This document shows, piece by piece, positions 39,841 through 50,430 of a stretch of 64,000 nucleotides of DNA. The stretch covers positions 1,488,001 through 1,552,000 of the forward strand of contig JAYKNF010000016.1 of the NCBI GenBank assembly GCA_036172665.1. The letters run 5' to 3'. The notes under the pieces were generated by a model. That model made no database searches and had not been told where the DNA came from. It saw only the letters and a program-made list of their open reading frames with translations. Positions within the stretch are counted from its first letter, which is position 1. Each line of letters begins with the position of its first letter. The stretch comes from Prosopocoilus inquinatus. Lineage: Eukaryota > Arthropoda > Insecta > Coleoptera > Lucanidae. Position numbers and translations under genes: made by a program.

Positions 39841-40292
39841 GAAATAGTTTTGAACGAAATAACACGTATTAGCGTTGTTCCTGTGATGTATCTAATCGAT
39901 CCTTACTTATCTATCTTGTTATTTGACGTAACGATGGACTCCAGTAACTCTGATGTGAGATACGAATTTCTCGGACGCAGCAGAAGCTGGAAATAGTTTT
40001 GAACGAAACAACACGTATTAGCGTTGTTCCTGTGTTGTATCTAATCGATCCTTACTTATCTATCATATTATTTGACGTTACGATGGACTCCAGTAACTTT
40101 GATGTGAGACTATTTCCAGCTTCTGCTGCGTCCAAGAACTTCGTATCTCACATCAAAGTTACTGGAGTCCATGGTAACGTCAAGTAACAAGATAGATAAG
40201 TAAGGATCGATTAGATACATCACAGGAACAACGCTAATACGTGTTGTTTCGTTCAAAATTATTTCCAGCTTCTGCTGCGTCCGAAAACTTCG
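39841..40292 (+). repeat. Segment spanning inversion junction 1, duplicated at 46,915
   Basis: This piece, from forward monomers with GACGTAACG and ACGAATTTC across the switch into reverse orientation, matches 46,915-47,366 at offset 7,074 bp (47 monomers plus 71 bp). Upstream sharing may reach further: the GTTGTCCCTG variant at 39,725 and 46,054 is 6,329 bp apart, 42 monomers plus 71 bp. The inversion breakpoint was therefore copied as part of a larger unit rather than arising several times. Confidence 0.85.
40075..40180. other. Palindrome core at inversion junction 1
   Basis: The forward arm ending GATGTGAGA at 40,109 is complementary to the arm beginning TCTCACATC at 40,146, with a 36-nt spacer (40,110-40,145). 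Pairing runs outward through ACTCCAGTAACTTTGATG with one visible mismatch (GATGG against CCATGG context near 40,172). It may extend across the whole inverted block at monomer-level similarity, giving arms of up to about 0.68 kb. The same core is present at junctions 2 and 3. Confidence 0.85.
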
Positions 40293-40823
40293 TATCTCAA
40301 ATCAGAGTTACTGGAGTCCATCGTAACGTCAAATAACATGATAGATAAGTAAGGATCGATTAGACACATCACAGGAACAACGCTAATACGTGTTATTTCG
40401 TTCAATACTATTTCCAGCTTCTGCTGCGTTCGAGAACTTCGTATCTCACATCAGAGTTACTGGAGTATATCGAAACGTCAAATAAAGTGATAGACAAGTA
40501 ATGATCGATTAGATACATCACAGGAATAACGCTAATACGTGCTGTTTCGTTCAAAACTATTTCCAGCTTCTGCTGCGTCCGAGAACATCGTATCTCACAT
40601 CAGAGTTACTGGAGTCCATCGTAACGTCAAATAATATGATAGATAAGTAAGGATCGATTAGATACAACACAGGAACAACGCTAATACGTGTTGCTTCGTT
40701 CAAAACTATTTCTAGCTTCTGCTGCGTCCGAAAACTTCGTGTCTCACATCAGAGTTACTGGAGTTCATCGTAACGTCAAAGAACAATATAGATAAGTAAG
40801 GATCGATTAGATACATCACAGGA
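40110..40823 (-). repeat. Inverted satellite block 1 (714 bp, about 4.8 monomers)
   Basis: After GATGTGAGA at 40,101-40,109 the sequence switches to the reverse complement of the monomer (CTATTTCCAGCTTCTGC...). It stays reversed to CATCACAGGA, then returns forward at CCAACACGTATT from 40,824. The left breakpoint is monomer position 36 on the forward side. The GACG-to-GACG distance across the block is 816 bp, five monomers plus 71, so the array downstream is shifted by 71 bp. With the forward monomers on its left the block forms a long imperfect palindrome. A chance ORF (39,999-40,187) crosses the junction. Confidence 0.95.
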
Positions 40824-42380
40824 CCAACACGTATTAGCGTTGTTCCTGTGTTGTATCTAATCGATCCTTACTTATCTATCATATTATTTGACGTTACGAT
40901 GGACTCCAGTAACTCTGATGTTAGATACGAAGTTTTCGGACGCAGCAGAAGCTGGAAATAGTTTTGAACGAAATAACACGTATTAGCGTTGTTCCTGTGA
41001 TGTATCTAATCGATCCTTACTTATCTATCCTGTTATTTGACGTTACGATGGACTCCAGTAACTTTGATGTGATATACGAAGTTCTCGGACGCAGCAGAAG
41101 CTGGAAATAGTTTTGAACGAAATAACACGTATTAGCGTTGTTCCTGTGATGCATCTAATCGATCCTTACTTATCTATCCTGTTATTTGATGTTACGATGG
41201 ACTCCAGTAACTCTGATGTGAGACACGAAGTTTTCGGACGCAGCAGAAGCTAGAAATAGTTTTGAACGAAATAACACGTATTAGCGTTGTTCCTGTGATG
41301 TATCTAATCGATCCTTACTTATCTGTCATGTTATTTGACGTTACGAAGGACTCCAGTAACTCTGATGTGAGATACGAAGTTTTCGGACGCAGCAGAAGCT
41401 GGAAATAGTTTTGAACGAAACAACACCTATTAGCGTTGTTCCTGTGATGTATCTAATCGATCCTTGCTTATCTATCATATTATTTGACGTTACGATGGAC
41501 TCCAGTAACTTTGATTTGAAGTACGAAGTTCTCGGACGCAGCAGAAGCTGGAAATAGTTTTGAACGAAACAACACCTATTAGCGTTGTTCCTGTAATGTA
41601 TCTAATCGATCCTTGCTTATCTATCTTGTTATTTGACGTTACGATGGACTCCAGTAACTCCGATGTGAGATACGAAGTTCTCGGACGCAGCAGAAGCTGG
41701 AAATAGTTTTGAAAGTAATAACACGTGTTAGCGTTGTTCCTGTGATGTATCTAATCGACCCTTACTTATCTATCTTGTTATTGGACGTTACGATGGACTC
41801 CAGTAACTCCGATGTGAGATACGAAGTTCTCGGACGCAGCAGAAGCTGGAAATAGTTTAGAACGAAATAACACGTATTAGCGTTGTTCCTGTGTTGTATC
41901 TAATCGATCCTTACTTATCTATCATATTATTTGACGTTACGATGGACTCCAGTAACTTTGATTTGATGTACGAAGTTCTCGGACGCAGCAGAAGCTGGAA
42001 ATAGTTTTGAACGAAACAACACGTATTAGCGTTGTTCCTGTGTTGTATCTAATCGATCCTTACTTATCTATCACATTATTTGACGTTACGATGGACTCCA
42101 ATAACTTTGATGTGAGATACGAAGCTCTCGGACGCAGCAGAAGCTGGAAATAGTTTTGAACGAAATAACACGTATTAGCGTTGTTCCTGTGATGTATCTA
42201 ATCGATCCTTACTTATCTATCCTGTTATTTGACGTTACGATGGACTCTAGTAACTCCGATGTGAGAAACGAAGTTTTCGGACGCAGCAGAAGCTGGAAAT
42301 AGTTTTGAACGAAATAACGCGTATTAGCGTTGTTTCTGTGATGTATCTAATCGATCCTTACATATCTATCCTATTATTTG

Positions 42381-43125
42381 ACGTTACGATGGACTCCAGT
42401 AACTCTGATGTGAGACACGAAGTTTTCGGACGCAGCAGAAGCTAGAAATAGTTTTGAACGAAATAACACGTATTAGCGTTGTTCCTGTGATGTATCTAAT
42501 CGATCCTTACTTATCTATCATGTTATTTGACGTTACGATGAACTCCAGTAACTCTGATGTGAGATACGAAGTTCTCGGACGCAGCAGAAGCTGGAAATAG
42601 TTTTGAACGAAATAACACGTATTAGCGTTGTTCCTGTGATGTATCTAATCGATCCTTAGATATCTATCTTGTTATTTGACGTTACGATGGACTCCAGAAA
42701 CTCTGATGTGAGACACGAAGTTTTCGGACGCAGCAGAAGCTAGAAATAGTTTTGAACGAAATAACACGTATTAGCGTTGTTCCTGTGATGTATCTAATCG
42801 ATCCTTACTTATCTATCATGTTATTTGACGTTACGATGGACTCCAGTATCTCTGATGTGAGATACGAAGTTCTCGGACGCAGCAGAAGCTGGAAATAGTT
42901 TTGAACGAAATAACACGTGTCAGCGTTGTTCCTGTAATGTATCTAATCGACCCTTACTTATCTATCTTGTTATTTGACGTTAGGATGGACTCCAGTAACT
43001 CCGATGTGAGATACGAAATTCTCGGACGCAGCAGAAGCTGAAAATAGTTTAGAACGAAATAACACATATTAGCGTTGTTCCTGTGATGTATCTAATCGAT
43101 CCTTACTTATCTATCTTGTTATTTG
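42381..43125 (+). repeat. 5-monomer tandem duplication, copy A
   Basis: This 745-bp block is repeated immediately downstream. Shared private variants are ACGATGAACTCC, ACGTGTCAGCG (42,921 and 43,666), CCTGTAATG, GTTAGGATGG and CTGAAAATAG. The sequence before copy A (ATCCTATTATTTG) differs from that before copy B (ATCTTGTTATTTG), placing the edge near 42,381. Confidence 0.88.
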
Positions 43126-43870
43126 ACGTTACGATGGACTCCAGTAACTCTGATGTGAGACACGAAGTTTTCGGACGCAGCAGAAGCTAGAAATAGTTTT
43201 GAACGAAATAACACGTATTAGCGTTGTTCCTGTGATGTATCTAATCGATCCTTACTTATCTATCATGTTATTTGACGTTACGATGAACTCCAGTAACTCT
43301 GATGTGAGATACGAAGTTCTCGGACGCAGCAGAAGCTGGAAATAGTTTTGAACGAAATAACACGTATTAGCGTTGTTCCTGTGATGTATCTAATCGATCC
43401 TTAGATATCTATCTTGTTATTTGACGTTACGATGGACTCCAGAAACTCTGATGTGAGACACGAAGTTTTCGGACGCAGCAGAAGCTAGAAATAGTTTTGA
43501 ACGAAATAACACGTATTAGCGTTGTTCCTGTGATGTATCTAATCGATCCTTACTTATCTATCATGTTATTTGACGTTACGATGGACTCCAGTATCTCTGA
43601 TGTGAGATACGAAGTTCTCGGACGCAGCAGAAGCTGGAAATAGTTTTGAACGAAATAACACGTGTCAGCGTTGTTCCTGTAATGTATCTAATCGACCCTT
43701 ACTTATCTATCTTGTTATTTGACGTTAGGATGGACTCCAGTAACTCCGATGTGAGATACGAAATTCTCGGACGCAGCAGAAGCTGAAAATAGTTTAGAAC
43801 GAAATAACACATATTAGCGTTGTTCCTGTGATGTATCTAATCGATCCTTACTTATCTATCTTGTTATTTG
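43126..43870 (+). repeat. 5-monomer tandem duplication, copy B
   Basis: This second copy directly follows copy A; I saw no difference between them by eye. GTGTCAGCG and GATGAACTCC are found nowhere else together in the window, so the event is local and recent. Confidence 0.85.
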
Positions 43871-46559
43871 ACGTTACGATGGACTCCAGTAACTCTGATG
43901 TGAGATACGAAGTTTTCGGACGCAGCAGAAGCTAGAAATAGTTTTGAACGAAATAACACATATTAGCGTTGTTCCTGTGATGTATCTAATCGATCCTTAC
44001 TTATCTATCTTGTTATTTGACTTTACGATGGACTCCAGTAACTTTGATGTGAGATACGAAGTTCTCGGACGCAGCAGAAGCTGGAAATAGTTTTGAACGA
44101 AACAACACGTATTAGCGTCGTTCCTGTGATGTATCTAATCGATCTTTACTTATCTATCCTGTTATTTGACATTACGATAGACTCCAGTAACTCTGATGTG
44201 AGATACGAAGTTTTCGGACGCAGCAGAAGCTAGAAATAGTTTTGAACGAAATAACACGTATTAGCTTTGTTCCTGTGATTTATCTAATCGATCCTTACTT
44301 ACCTATCTTGTTAATTGACGTTACTATGGACTCCAGTAACTCTGATGTGAGATACGAAGTTTTCGGACGCAGCAGAAGCTGGAAATAGTTTTGAACGAAA
44401 CAACACGTATTAGCGTTGTTCCCGTGATGTATCTAATCGATCCTTACTTATCTATCTTGTTATTTGACGTTACGATGGACTCCAGTAACTCGGATGTGAG
44501 ATACGAAGTTCTCGGACGCAGCAGAAGCTGGAAATAGTTTTGAACGAAATAACACGTATTGGCGTTGTTCCTGTGATGTATCTAATCGATCCCTACTTAT
44601 CTATCTTGTTATTTGACGTTACGATGGACTCCAGTATCTCTGATGTGAGATACGAAGTTTTCGGACGCAGCAGAAGCTGGAAATAGTTTTGAACGTAATA
44701 ACACGTGTTAGCGTTGTTCCTGTGATGTATCTAATCGACCCTTACTTATCTATCTTGTTATTGGACGTTACGATGGACTCCAGTAATTCTGATGTGAGAT
44801 ACGATATTTTCGGACGCAGCAGAAGCTGGAAATAGTTTTGAACGAAACAACACGTATTAGCGTTGTTCCTGTGTTGTATCTAATCGATCCTTACTTATCT
44901 ATCATATTATTTGACGTTACGATGGACTCCAGTAACTTTGATGTGATATACGAAGTTCTCGGACGCAGCAGAAGCTGGAAATAGTTTTGAACGAAATAAC
45001 ACGTATTAGCGTTGTTCCTCTGATGCATCTAATCGATCCTTACTTATCTATCATGTTACTTGACGTTACGATGGACTCCAGTAACTCTGATGTGAGACAC
45101 GAAGTTTTCGGAAGCAGCAGAAGCTAGAAATAGTTTTGAACGAAATAACACGTATTAGCGTTGTTCCTGTGATGTATCTAATCGATCCTTACTTATCTAT
45201 CATGTTATTTGACGTTACGATGGACTCCAGTATCTCTGATGTGAGATACGAAGTTTTCGGACGCAGCAGAAGCTGGAAATAGTTTTGAACGAAACAACAC
45301 CTATTAGCGTTGTTCCTGTGATGTATCTAATCGATCCTTGCTTATCTATCATATTATTTGACGTTACGATGGACTCCAGTAACTTTGATTTGAAGTACGA
45401 AGTTCTCGGACGCAGCAGAAGCTGGAAATAGTTTTGAACGAAATAACACGTATTAGCGTTGTTCCTGTGATGTATCTAATCGATCCTTACTTATCTATCT
45501 TGTTATTTGACGTTACGATGGACTCCAGTAACTTTGATGTGAGATACGAAGTTCTCGGACGCAGCAGAAGCTGGAAATAATATTGAACGAAATAACACGT
45601 ATTAGCGTTGTTCCTGTGATGTATCTAATCGATCCTTACTTATCTATTTTGTTTTTTGACGTTACGATGGACTCCAGTAACTCTGATGTGAGATACGATG
45701 TTTTCGGACGCAGCAGAAGCTGGAAATAGTTATGAACGAAACAACACGTATTAACGTTGTTCCTGTGTTGTATCTAATCGATCCTTACTTATCTATCATA
45801 TTATTTGACGTTACGATGGACTCCAATAACTTTGATGTGAGATACGAAGCTCTCGGACGCAGCAGAAGCTGGAAATAGTTTTGAACGAAATAACACGTAT
45901 TAGCGTTGTTCCTGTGATGTATCTAATCGATCCTTACTTATCTATCATGTTATTTGACGTTACGATGGACTCCAGTAACTCTGATGTGAGATACGAAGTT
46001 TTCGGACGCAGCAGAAGCTGGAAATAGTTTTGAACGAAACAACACGTATTAGCGTTGTCCCTGTGTTGTATCTAATCGATCCTTACTTATCTATCATATT
46101 ATTTGACGTTACGATGGACTCCAGTAACTTTGATGTGAGATACGAAGTTTTCGGACGCAGCAGAAGCTGGAAATAGTTTTGAACGAAACAACACCTATTA
46201 GCGTTGTTCCTGTGATGTATCTAATCGATCCTTATTTATCTATCCTGTTATTTGACGTTACGATGGACTCCAGTGACTCTGATGTGAGACACGAAGTTTT
46301 CGGACGCAGCAGAAGCTAGAAATAGTTTTGAACGAAATAACACGTACTAGCGTTGTTCCTGTGATGTACCTAATCGATCCTTACTTATCTATCTTGTTAT
46401 TTGACGTTACGATGGACTCCAGTAACTTTGATTTGAAGTACGAAGTTCTCGGACGCAGCAGAAGCTGGAAATAGTTTTGAACGAAATAACACGTATTAGC
46501 GTTGTTCCTGTGATGTATCTAATCGATCCTTACTTATCTATCTTGTTATTTGACGATAC

Positions 46560-47183
46560 GATGGACTCCATTAACTCCGATGTGAGATACGAAGTTCTCG
46601 GGCGCAGCAGAAGCTGGAAATAGTTTAAAACGAAATAACACGTATTAGCGTTGTTCCTGTGTTGTATATAATCGATCCTTACCTATCTATCATATTATTT
46701 GACGTTACGATGGACTAAAGTAACTTTGATTTGAGATACGAAGTTCTCGGACGCAGCAGAAGCTGGAAATACTTTTGAACGAAATAACACGTGTTAGCGT
46801 TGTTCCTGTGATGTATCTAATCAACCCTTACTTATCTATCATATTATTTGACGTTACGATGGACTCCAGTAACTTTGATTTGAAGTACGAAGTTCTCGGA
46901 CGCAGCAGAAGCTGGAAATAGTTTTGAACGAAATAACACGTATTAGCGTTGTTCCTGTGATGTATCTAATCGATCCTTACTTATCTATCTTGTTATTTGA
47001 CGTAACGATGGACTCCAGTAACTCTGATGTGAGATACGAATTTCTCGGACGCAGCAGAAGCTGGAAATAGTTTTGAACGAAACAACACGTATTAGCGTTG
47101 TTCCTGTGTTGTATCTAATCGATCCTTACTTATCTATCATATTATTTGACGTTACGATGGACTCCAGTAACTTTGATGTGAGA
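46560..47183 (+). repeat. Segment left of block 2, partly repeated left of block 3
   Basis: The series GACGATACG, TGTATATAATCG, GGACTAAAG, AATACTTTTG and TCAACCC is repeated at about 49,310-49,590 with offset 2,753 bp, which falls to 2,604 bp at the inversion junction. One 149-bp monomer present here (TTTGATTTGAAGTACG near 46,877) is therefore missing in the right-hand copy. The same GGACTAAAG/AATACTTTTG pair also occurs near 51,317-51,376, and GAACTAAAG near 60,771. Confidence 0.8.
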
Positions 47184-47450
47184 CTATTTCCAGCTTCTGC
47201 TGCGTCCAAGAACTTCGTATCTCACATCAAAGTTACTGGAGTCCATGGTAACGTCAAGTAACAAGATAGATAAGTAAGGATCGATTAGATACATCACAGG
47301 AACAACGCTAATACGTGTTGTTTCGTTCAAAATTATTTCCAGCTTCTGCTGCGTCCGAAAACTTCGTGTCTCACATCAGAGTTACTGGAGTCCATCGTAA
47401 CGTCAAAGAACAATATAGATAAGTAAGGATCGATTAGATACATCACAGGA
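47184..47450 (-). repeat. Inverted satellite block 2 (267 bp)
   Basis: It has the same left breakpoint as block 1 (GATGTGAGA then CTATTTCC) and the same right breakpoint (CACAGGA then CCAACACG). It is 447 bp shorter than block 1, exactly three monomers. It joins the first inverted monomer of block 1 to its last (CTTCGTGTCTC, CAAAGAACAATATAG). The phase shift across the block is again 71 bp (369 = 2 x 149 + 71). It is a copy of block 1 reduced by unequal exchange within the inverted run, or block 1 is an expanded form of it. Confidence 0.93.
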
Positions 47451-49787
47451 CCAACACGTATTAGCGTTGTTCCTGTGTTGTATCTAATCGATCCTTACTT
47501 ATCTATCATATTATTTGACGTTACGATGGACTCCAGTAACTCTGATGTTAGATACGAAGTTTTCGGACGCAGCAGAAGCTGGAAATAGTTTTGAACGAAA
47601 TAACACGTATTAGCGTTGTTCCTGTGATGTATCTAATCGATCCTTACTTATCTATCCTGTTATTTGACGTTACGATGGACTCCAGTAACTCTGATGTGAG
47701 ACACGAAGTTCTCGGACGCAGCAGAAGCTGGAAATAGTTTTGAACGAAATAACACGTATTAGCGTTGTTCCTGTGATGTATCTAATCGATACTTACTTAT
47801 CTATCATATTATTTGACGTTACGATGGACTCCAGTAACTCTGATGTGAGACACGCAGTTTTCGGACGCAGTAGAAGCTAGAAATAGTTTTGAACGAAATA
47901 ACACGTATTAGCGTTGTTCCTGTGATGTTTCTAATCGATCCTTACTTATCTATCCTGTTATTTTACGTTACGATGGATTCCAGTAACTCTGATGTGAGAC
48001 ACGAAGTTTTCGGACGCAGCAGAAGCTGGAAATAGTTTTGAAAGAAATAACACGTATTAGCGTTGTTCCTGTGATGTATCTAATCGATCCTTACTTATCT
48101 ATCATATTATTTGACGTTACGATGGACTCCAGTAACTCTGATGTGAGACACGAAGTTTTCGGACGCAGCAGAAGCTAGAAATAGTTTTGAACGAAATAAC
48201 ACGTATTAGCGTTGTTCCTGTGATGTTTCTAATCGATCCTTACTTATCTATCCTGTTATTTGACGTTACGATGGATTCCAGTAACTCTGATGTGAGACAC
48301 GAAGTTTTCGGACGCAGCAGAAGCTGGAAATAGTTTTGAACGAAATAACACGTATTAGCGTTGTTCCTGTGATGTATCTAATCGATCCTTACTTATCTAT
48401 CCTGTTATTTGACGTTACGATGGACTCCAGTAACTCTGATGTGAGACACGAAGTTTTCGGACGCAGCAGAAGCTAGAAATAGTTTTGAACGAAATAACAC
48501 GTATTAGCGTTGTTCCTGTGATGTATCTAATCGATCCTTACTTATCTATCCTGTTATTTGACGTTACGATGGACTCCAGTAACTCTGATGTGAGACACGA
48601 AGTTTTCGGACGCAGCAGAAGCTAGAAATAGTTTTGAACGAAACAACACGTATTAGCGTTGTTCCTGTGTTGTATCTAATCGATCCTTACTTATCTATCA
48701 TATTATTTGACGTTACGAAGGACTCCAGTAACTCTGATGTGAGATACGAAGTTCTCGGACGCAGCAGAAGCTGGAAATAGTTTTGAACGAAACAACACGT
48801 ATTAGCGTTGTTCCTGTGATGTATCTAATCGATCTTTACTTGTCTGTCACGTTATTTGACGTTACGATATACTCCAGTAACTCTGATGTGAGATACGAAG
48901 TTCTCGAACGCAGCAGAAGCTGGAAATAGTATTGAACGATATAACACGTATTAGCGTTGTTCCTGTGATGTATCTAATCGATCCTTACTTATCTATCATG
49001 TTATTTGACGTTACGATGAACTCCAGTAACTCTGATGTGAGATACGAAGTTTTCGGACGCAGCAGAAGCTGGAAGTAAGTTTGAACTAAACAACACGTAT
49101 TAGCGCTGTTCCTGTGATGTATCTAATCGATCCTTACTTATCTATCTTGTTATTTGACGTTACGATGGACTCCAGTAACTTTGATGTGAGATACGAAGTT
49201 CTAGGACACAGCAGAAGCTGGAAATAGTTTTGAACGAATTAACACGTGTTAGCGTTGTTCCTGTGTTGTATCTAATCTACCCTTACTTATCTATCTTGTT
49301 ATTTGACGATACGATGGACTCCAGTAACTCCGATGTGAGATACGAAGTTCTCGGACGCAGCAGAAGCTGGAAATAGTTTAGAACGAAATAACACGTATTA
49401 GCGTTGTTCCTGTGTTGTATATAATCGATCCTTACCTATCTATCATATTATTTGACGTTACGATGGACTAAAGTAACTTTGATTTGAGATACGAAGTTCT
49501 CGGAAGCAGCAGAAGCTGGAAATACTTTTGAACGAAATAACACGTGTTAGCGTTGTTCCTGTGATGTATCTAATCAACCCTTACTTATCTATCTTGTTAT
49601 TTGACGTTACGATGGACTCCAGTAACTCTGATGTGAGATACGAATTTCTCGGACGCACCAGAAGCTGGAAATAGTTTTGAACGAAACAACACGTATTAGC
49701 GTTGTTCCTGTGTTGTATCTAATCGATCCTTACTTATCTATCATATTATTTGACGTTACGATGGACTCCAGTAACTTTGATGTGAGA
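47451..49787 (+). repeat. Forward array between inverted blocks 2 and 3
   Basis: Fifteen monomers run exactly in phase from 47,517 to 49,752. The stretch is rich in GAGACAC monomers alternating between CTGGAAA and CTAGAAA, with GATGGATTCC and TGATGTTTCTAAT variants, a type that dominates after 51,700. Private variants include TATTTTACG near 47,960 and CGATATACTCC at 48,865. No gene is seen. Confidence 0.9.
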
Positions 49788-50430
49788 CTATTTCCAGCTT
49801 CTGCTGCGTCCGAGAACTTCGTATCTCACATCAAAGTTACTGGAGTCCATGGTAACCTCAAGTAACAAGATAGATAAGTAAGGATCGATTAGATACATCA
49901 CAGGAACAACGCTAATACGTGTTCTTTCTTTCAAAATTATTTCCAGCTTCTGCTGCGTCCGAAAACTTCGTATCTCACATCAGAGTTACTGGAGTCCATC
50001 GTAACGTCAAATAACATGATAGATAAGTAAGGATCGATTAGACACATCACAGGAACAACGCTAATACGTGTTATTTCGTTCAATACTATTTCCAGCTTCT
50101 GCTGCGTTCGAGAACTTCGTATCTCACATCAGAGTTACTGGAGTATATCGTAACGTCAAATAACGTGATAGACTAGTAAAGATCGATTAGATACATCACA
50201 GGAACAACGCTAATACGTGCTGTTTCGTTCAAAACTATTTCCAGCTTCTGCTGCGTCCGAGAACTTCGTATCTCACATCAGAGTTACTGGAGTCCATCGT
50301 AACGTCAAATAATATGATAGATAAGTAAGGATCGATTAGATACAACACAGGAACAACGCTAATACGTGTTGCTTCGTTCAAAACTATTTCTAGCTTCTGC
50401 TGCTTCGTTCAAAACTATTTCTAGCTTCTG
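49788..50430 (-). repeat. Inverted satellite block 3 (643 bp)
   Basis: The left breakpoint is the same as in blocks 1 and 2, but with CCGAGAAC instead of CCAAGAAC, GTAACCTCAAG and GTTCTTTCTTTC. The inverted monomers match block 1 in order (GACACATC, CAATACTATTTCC, GGAGTATATCG, GTGCTGTTTCG, ATACAACACAGG, GTGTTGCTTCG). The right end differs: the block stops in CTAGCTTCTG at 50,430 and forward sequence resumes at TAACTCTGATG, after a 31-bp direct repeat. The phase shift is 63 bp instead of 71. Confidence 0.93.
50371..50430 (-). repeat. 31-bp direct repeat at the right edge of block 3
   Basis: GCTTCGTTCAAAACTATTTC starts at 50,371 and again at 50,402, followed both times by TAGCTTCTG. The second copy then joins forward sequence at 50,431. 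This short duplication is unlike the monomer-length steps elsewhere and marks an illegitimate junction, for example template slippage during repair. Confidence 0.9.

Larger units (their letters stand above)
40824..47183 (+). repeat. Forward array between inverted blocks 1 and 2
   Basis: Forward monomers lie between the two blocks in a new phase shifted by 71 bp; GACG starts from 40,890 to 47,148 are exactly 42 monomers. The first monomer after the block has GATGTTAGATACG, also found after block 2. The segment includes a copy of the 37,094-39,840 order, the 5-mer duplication at 42,381-43,870, and more divergent monomers towards the right (TATTTTGTTTTTTG near 45,646, GGACTAAAG at 46,713, TCAACCC at 46,821). 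No gene is seen. Confidence 0.9.

Noticed and set aside
39999..40187. 62-codon ORFs at 39,999-40,187, 47,073-47,261 and 49,677-49,865
   Set aside because: Each crosses the left breakpoint of an inverted block, so the first half is the forward monomer and the second half the reverse complement. They are by-products of the inversion and are copied with it. Similarity among the three reflects shared DNA, not coding constraint.
40110..50430. Inverted blocks as terminal inverted repeats of a transposon or as an inserted element
   Set aside because: The blocks contain only satellite monomers in reverse. There is no target-site duplication, no transposase frame and no non-satellite sequence between or within them.
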